From NCBI GenBank assembly GCA_905116865.2, contig CAJHNH020002491.1:264642-328641 (forward strand): DNA of 64,000 bases, given 5' to 3'. This DNA is from Candidula unifasciata (lineage: Eukaryota > Mollusca > Gastropoda > Stylommatophora > Geomitridae). Position numbers and translations under genes: made by a program. Below the pieces are notes generated by a model. It was not told the origin of the DNA, made no database searches, and worked only from the letters and a program-made list of their open reading frames with translations. Positions 59,406 through 64,000 of the stretch are shown here, piece by piece (within the stretch, counting starts at the first letter, position 1; each line of letters opens with the position of its first letter).

Positions 59406-59639
59406 AAGATAACTCAAATATTCCTTGACCACTGACCACCAATATCTTAACCCAACAGGTCGAATTTATTAATAAGCTAACGGGAAAAGACAAGATAAAA
59501 ACAGTTAGGGAGCTGAGGAAAGATATGTGCTTAACACAATAAGTAGTTTCCCGCTGAGCTGCAGAAACAGGAAAAGTGAAGAAAAGACAAGGGTTCGTCT
59601 GAGAAGGGACCATAAAATATTGATCACAGTCCAGGCAGT

Positions 59640-60240
59640 GAATTTGTCAATAGTGAGTTAAACAACAGCATATGACTACATCGGCAACGTGTGGCCAGCC
59701 ACTTGCTCGAACTACAAGTCATATTCGGAATCGGACAACTGAACATAACCATCACATTCAACATCTTTTTATTTCTTAAATCAAAACTAACGTGCTTCAA
59801 CATCACGTTCACACAGACCATGTGCTTAGCACTCCGGCTAACAAAGATGAAAGTTCGCTTCCAGTGATCTGCAATCAAAATCTTAGAGGGATGAAACACA
59901 TGGAAATATAGATCTAACACAACCTAACTACTGATGCAATCTAGATTTCTAACTGCTGAACGTACCACCACCATGACATAAGTGAGCCACTCTATCTATC
60001 TCCACTCAGTCCCCTGAACCCACATTGCGTTAAAAACCATGAAAGAACCGCCGCTGATGGGTGGGACGAACTGTCCCTGGGCGACTGACGAGAGCAAAGT
60101 GCGAACAGCCAAAAAAGAACGTTTTCCTCCTGCACTGGCTTTTTATCCCCTTCGCTGCCCCTTTGACTTGCTAGGCACTACAAAAGAGTTTCCGATCCGC
60201 AAAATAAAAAATCTGCTTCGCTAGCCTGTTACATTACCTC
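59640..60240. other. Copy C intron segment not aligned with B
   Basis: After GTGAGTTAAACAAC the sequence differs from copy B until about 60180. No repeat or coding segment recognised. Confidence 0.45.
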
Positions 60241-60405
60241 TGTTAACGAGCCGGTGTCGCCATCTTACATAGAACCCCACGAACTCAAAGGTATTTGTAT
60301 CCGCTTACCGACAAGGGCGAAATAATAATCGAATCTGACATACTATACGACTAACATCATTACATTTTATTCCTCATAATCTAAAGATCTCTCTTGTCAC
60401 TGTAG

Positions 60406-60531
60406 CAACTTGGGACCTCGTGTTATCGGGGTATGCCGCACAAAAGCTCCAGGGAGACGTTTTTTCTTCAAGGGAAGCTCCTGGCGCTGTGTGACACGGA
60501 GACTGATGGTGGAGGTTGGACAATCATACAG
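60406..60531 (+). CDS. Copy C exon 4, fibrinogen domain part 1
   Basis: 126 nt, phase 0-0, acceptor CACTGTAG, donor GTGATT. It encodes QLGTSCYRGMPHKSSRETF, then FLQGKLLALCDTETDGGGW. Confidence 0.93.
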
Positions 60532-60623
60532 GTGATTTGCCTATGATTTCACTTCAAACTGGAAGTCCGTTTTCTTCTTTTTCATCGATCAGTATTTGCC
60601 ACTCTGCTTTCTTAAGGTTTGTC

Positions 60624-60915
60624 GGTGCTTTAATATTTTCCTTCCCAGATGTCGTCACATGACAGTCCAACGTTTCAGAGGGTCGTAAGACTGTGTTTCC
60701 TGGTTTTTTGATGCTTTTAATGATTCCAAAACATCTAGAACTGGCCCTAACTTCAACCCACATACATCCCACGAAAGAGTATACAACCTAGGTCCCACGA
60801 CTACATGCAGCATAGGTCCCACGATTACATGCAGCCTATCTACGACCCCTGAAATATTAGACTGTCCCGTGACCTGTGGATTTCCCTGTTTGGGGTAAGA
60901 TATTAATGAAGCACC
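60624..60915. mobile_element. hAT-like MITE, 292 bp
   Basis: Same element and same insertion site as 38664-38955. GGTTTGTC flanks it at 60616-60623 and 60916-60923. Confidence 0.8.
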
Positions 60916-61291
60916 GGTTTGTCTTGTGGGGCTGCTCCTATGGGCCATACCTGCAGTCAGTCATGTCTGACAGTGGTTGTTGAATGTTTTTTGAAATATG
61001 CTGTTGCGTGAATTAGTTTATTGTGTTAACAGTGTTGATGTCTGATAACTGATGTATGTATCATATTGTTGAATGAATTTTCCTGTACAAACTATTGTTC
61101 TATGAGCAGTGATTGAACTTTTCTATCAAATAAGTTGTTGCGTGAAACATTTTACTATAAGAACTTTCCTGTTGCGTGCACTATTTTGTTTTATGTATCA
61201 TGAATAAATTGCTTGTATACATGTCTGTATTTTAATTTTAATTTTTTTATGCGATGGTAATCTGATGCCTTGTCTCTATTCCTGCCCTTAG

Positions 61292-61411
61292 AGACGTGTG
61301 CTAGGAAATGAAGACTTCTATAGAGGCTGGGATGATTACAAGAGAGGGTTTGGAACCCCAGACACCGACTTCTGGATTGGAAATGACATTATTCATGACC
61401 GTACCTCACAG
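61292..61411 (+). CDS. Copy C exon 5, fibrinogen domain part 2
   Basis: 120 nt, phase 0-0, acceptor CCTTAG, donor GTAACT. It encodes RRVLGNEDFYRGWDDYKRGF, then [15 protein letters not shown]. It has the consensus RGWDDY, unlike A (RGWVDY) and B (RGWGDY). Confidence 0.95.
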
Positions 61412-61559
61412 GTAACTGCGACTTTCATATAAAGTTTTTGTTTATCTGCGCATTTTTTAAAACCTAATTAGCTCTCTTCTTGATGGTTAACATGATTGCC
61501 CTAGAAAGCCAGGTGTGTGAATATCGCAGTTCTGCTGCAAACAAGCTCAGCACAATTAC

Positions 61560-61875
61560 GGTAAAACTCCGATTAAACGTCATTAATTTAACCGTTAGCT
61601 CCTATTATCCGTTATCGTAAGACGGGTTTATAGCATTACAGTTTATTTTTGTACATTACTACTCTTATATTGAAGTTTATATTGATCGTAACATTTAAAT
61701 ACAATAGGCAGGCATTATTAACTTTAAAAGGATTTTTGTTTATATTTTCTTTCCAAAACCAGCAGTGAAATCACTTTACTGTGTATACCTGTATTAAGAT
61801 ATTTCTGTTATCCGTCCATTGGGCTATCCGTTACAACCCTGGTCCGAACGGTGACGGTTAATCGAAGTGTTACGG
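61560..61875. mobile_element. Pogo/Tigger-like MITE, 316 bp
   Basis: Flanked by TA on each side. Inverted ends: CGGTAAAACTCCGATTAAACG on the left against CCGTAACACTTCGATTAACCG read in from the right. Non-coding AT-rich interior. The CTATCCGTTACAACCCTGGT region resembles subterminal sequence of Tigger-type elements. I do not see it in the matching introns of A or B. Confidence 0.65.
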
Positions 61876-61950
61876 TATGTTCTAACAAACTAAAGGAATA
61901 TCAATACTTGCTACTTGACCTATTGTAGCTAGTGATGTTTGGTTAGTTGC

Positions 61951-62163
61951 GTATCCTTTACAGGACATTGAGGACCAACCCTAGCAGCACCTGGCTGTTG
62001 TGAGGTTTTTCTAGGCAATTTTACGTCCAGTAGTTAGTCATTGCCTCTGGACGGTCGGCCCCCTGCTACTACTGTCGAAACCAACGCATGGCCCGCGGCT
62101 GGAATCGAACCCGGCACCCCGGCATTACGAAGCGTTCGCATCGACTTAGCCACAGAGACGACT
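61951..62163 (-). repeat. R2 SINE
   Basis: TTTACAGGACATTGAGGACC at the left, GGAATCGAACCCGGCACCCC and TTAGCCACAGAGACGA at the right. Confidence 0.75.
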
Positions 62164-62169
62164 AGTGAT

Positions 62170-63620
62170 GTTTATGTGTGCTTATCTCGGCAAAATTTCG
62201 GCCTTTACTGCTCCCTGCAAATCTAGGAAAGCCAGCTGGCAAAGGTGGATTGCCATCACTCAATTTAATTTGTCATCAACATACACATAATCATATCATA
62301 GTCTTAGTCGAGGTTTCAACATCAGAGCAATCAGGTTTCCTCATACTTGCTCCGTTCCTGTACCATTGAGAATCAAATTAAAAGTCCCTCACTGTCCCAT
62401 TTGAAAACTGATGAGCAAACAATTTGTCCGGCGCCATCCAGAAATATGCTGTACATAGTAAATACATGTGGCAGTTGCTAGAGGTGCCAAAGCCAACTGT
62501 CGCCACCAGATACGCTGTTTGTCGTTGATCAAAGTATTCGAGTACACACAGTAGAATTATTACATAAGGTATTTCACAAGCTCACGCTACGGGCCATATT
62601 GAATACCACGACACAAACGAAAGGCATTCCACGTGCAAAACACAGCTCACAGAGCTGCAACCAAGCATTAAATCAGTAGCTCAGGCAGCGTGACCGTGGA
62701 CTACAGTCCAAATGTGGAAACTGCATTAGTAAAGCGCATTTTAGACCGGAAGTAACATAATCATCGAGCAGCAGGCCCAATACAGAACGACATATGGGAT
62801 AAAACCCGGTGCAATGAAGTTGATCCTCTCGACTTTAACCCTTTCCTTCGAAAGGATAAACCGGCATTATAGATCCTTCACCGCATAAATTATACATGGA
62901 CATATTCTCATACCCCAAATGAGTGCCGTTGGTCTATCAATGTATACAAATGGGAATTTCTACTCTGTTTTTTTTTTTTTTTGCCGGAGAATGGGCGTAT
63001 TTTACCAATGAAAATGTGCCTTTTTGCAGTATAGGAACTTAAAAGCAGACAAAATCTCAGACCCACACAAGCCTCGTCGATTCCTCAAGAAAAAGTGACC
63101 TAAGATAAGTTAAATAATGTACAACTTACCTACAATATTGATATTCCTCGGTGGGAAAGGATTTTCTCACTTTCAAGGTGACGGAGAAGTTTTTCAGCCC
63201 GTCCCCTGGCCTCAGTAGTTACGTCTCGAATGGAGGCTGTTTTCATTAAGTGCCAGTCCCAGTAATTCGTTTCATGTGGATTTAAGGTCGAACAGGCTAC
63301 AGTTTGGTATACACTGATCCATACTTATTAAAGACGCACTATATGTCTACCTCAGTTATATCACTTTTTAAACTTGGGTATTTTGCATAGTGGGGTACAG
63401 ATTATAGATGAGATCAATAGCAGAGGTGAGTTTCTCTTGCTGACACCGCCTCACACTACATACCGTGACTTTCACTTTAACCAATGCCAGGATCTGTTGA
63501 GGATCTAATTTAATTGTCAATAATTTTAATCTCGTTTGCCTTGATGGAAGACCGTTCTAGGAAAAGTCCAATATTATGGGGAGGGTGTAGGGTTAGAGTT
63601 AGTCGATGTTCATATCACAC
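62170..63620. other. Copy C intron, no gene seen
   Basis: Long unique intron between fibrinogen exons 2 and 3. A poly-T run is at 62967-62981. No exon, TIR or satellite recognised. Confidence 0.5.
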
Positions 63621-63627
63621 CCTTCAC

Positions 63628-63780
63628 CTTGTGGGTTTCGGGGCCCTATTGTGTGGAAAACAAGAATAGACCCACTGCCTTTCCAACGTCGTGGGAGTCG
63701 ACTAATTGCAGGCTTCCTCTAAAGTCGGAAGGCATCTGCCTGAGAGGCAAGGAACCAAAAGTCTGCATACAGAAGAAGAA
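63628..63780 (+). repeat. R5 retroposon, short copy
   Basis: TGGGTTTCGGGGCCCTATTG, GTCGTGGGAGTCGACTAATT, AAAGTCTGCATACAGAAGAA. The middle is deleted, so the GAA tail follows the CTGCATACA segment directly. Confidence 0.75.
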
Positions 63781-63910
63781 GATTTCATACCCTAACACTC
63801 ATCTCCAAGTTTGATTTTCCTGGGAATTTCCCCTCGGACAATCATCGAGATGGGGTGAAATAAAAGGGGAAAAAATAACCTATTATTTACTATATTCAAA
63901 CTTTTTTCAG

Positions 63911-64000
63911 GGCTACAACGAACTCCGTATTGACTTAGTCTACAAAGGAATCAAGATATTTGCTCACTACACAAACTTCAATCTCACCGACGAGTCATCT
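63911..64000 (+). CDS. Copy C exon 6, fibrinogen domain part 3, cut by window end
   Basis: Acceptor TTTTTTCAG. It encodes GYNELRIDLVYKGIKIFAHY, then TNFNLTDESS, in frame with exon 5. YKGIKI replaces the YNETKF of copy B. Continues beyond the window. Confidence 0.92.

Noticed and set aside
59624..59920. 98-residue minus-strand ORF in copy C intron
   Set aside because: No motif, no repeat or paralogue support, and no counterpart in copy B.

Overview
The window is animal nuclear DNA, most likely from a mollusc and probably a gastropod. I infer this from the combination of tandem fibrinogen-domain lectin genes with short exons and long introns, several tRNA-derived SINE families, jockey-like and other non-LTR retrotransposon remnants, and very abundant micro- and minisatellites. 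There are no bacterial-style operons. No intact free-standing tRNA or rRNA gene was found.

The only host genes I recognise are three tandem, same-strand (+) copies of a secreted fibrinogen-related protein (FReD / FREP-like lectin) gene. Each is built from the same exons: signal peptide, a cysteine-containing N-terminal domain, a coiled coil, then three fibrinogen-domain exons. Copy A has exons at 608-969 (frameshifted), 1753-1812 (a damaged signal exon in an unexpected place), 3705-3928, 5443-5568, 6252-6371 and 12663-13031. Copy B is complete and fully open: 31379-31469, 33126-33485, 36395-36576, 38446-38571, 40874-40993, 45614-45988, predicted 417 residues. Copy C is cut by the window end: 54684-54744, 56284-56644 (frameshifted), 58546-58727, 60406-60531, 61292-61411, 63911-64000+. 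All splice junctions have AG/GT. The signal-to-N-domain and N-domain-to-coil junctions are both phase 1, and the later junctions are phase 0, so the N-domain exon can be skipped without changing frame.

Introns and intergenic DNA are also duplicated. The block 9730-18380 downstream of and inside copy A matches 42245-50850 around copy B. The block 25560-31480 upstream of B matches 52370-54760 upstream of C. Comparing these duplicates gives empty sites and target-site duplications for several insertions. Copy A carries an LTR retrotransposon (18384-23509, TSD CAGAG), a deleted mariner (25771-26658, TSD TA) and two abutting LINE fragments (6580-9713). B and C share a 292-bp hAT-like MITE that I do not see in A, so B and C look like the more recent duplicates.

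The repeats are labelled here as follows. R1: tRNA-headed SINE with a tail containing GGTCTATAAAATATAGGTC. R2: a different tRNA-like SINE. R3: an R1-like head with another tail. R4: a ~230-bp retroposon containing ATGCGGATGAGGATCA. R5: a retroposon containing GTCGTAGGAGTCGACTAATT with a (GAA)n tail. R6: a LINE 3'-end repeat containing GGAGCGGAGCAACTA. Satellites include a ~43-bp unit (1-585), a 24-bp unit after the last exon of A and B, a 17-bp unit (about 5 copies in the A unit, about 42 in the B unit), and long (GAAA)n, (TTC)n, (TAC)n and (AT)n tracts. The rest is intron or intergenic DNA in which I see no genes.
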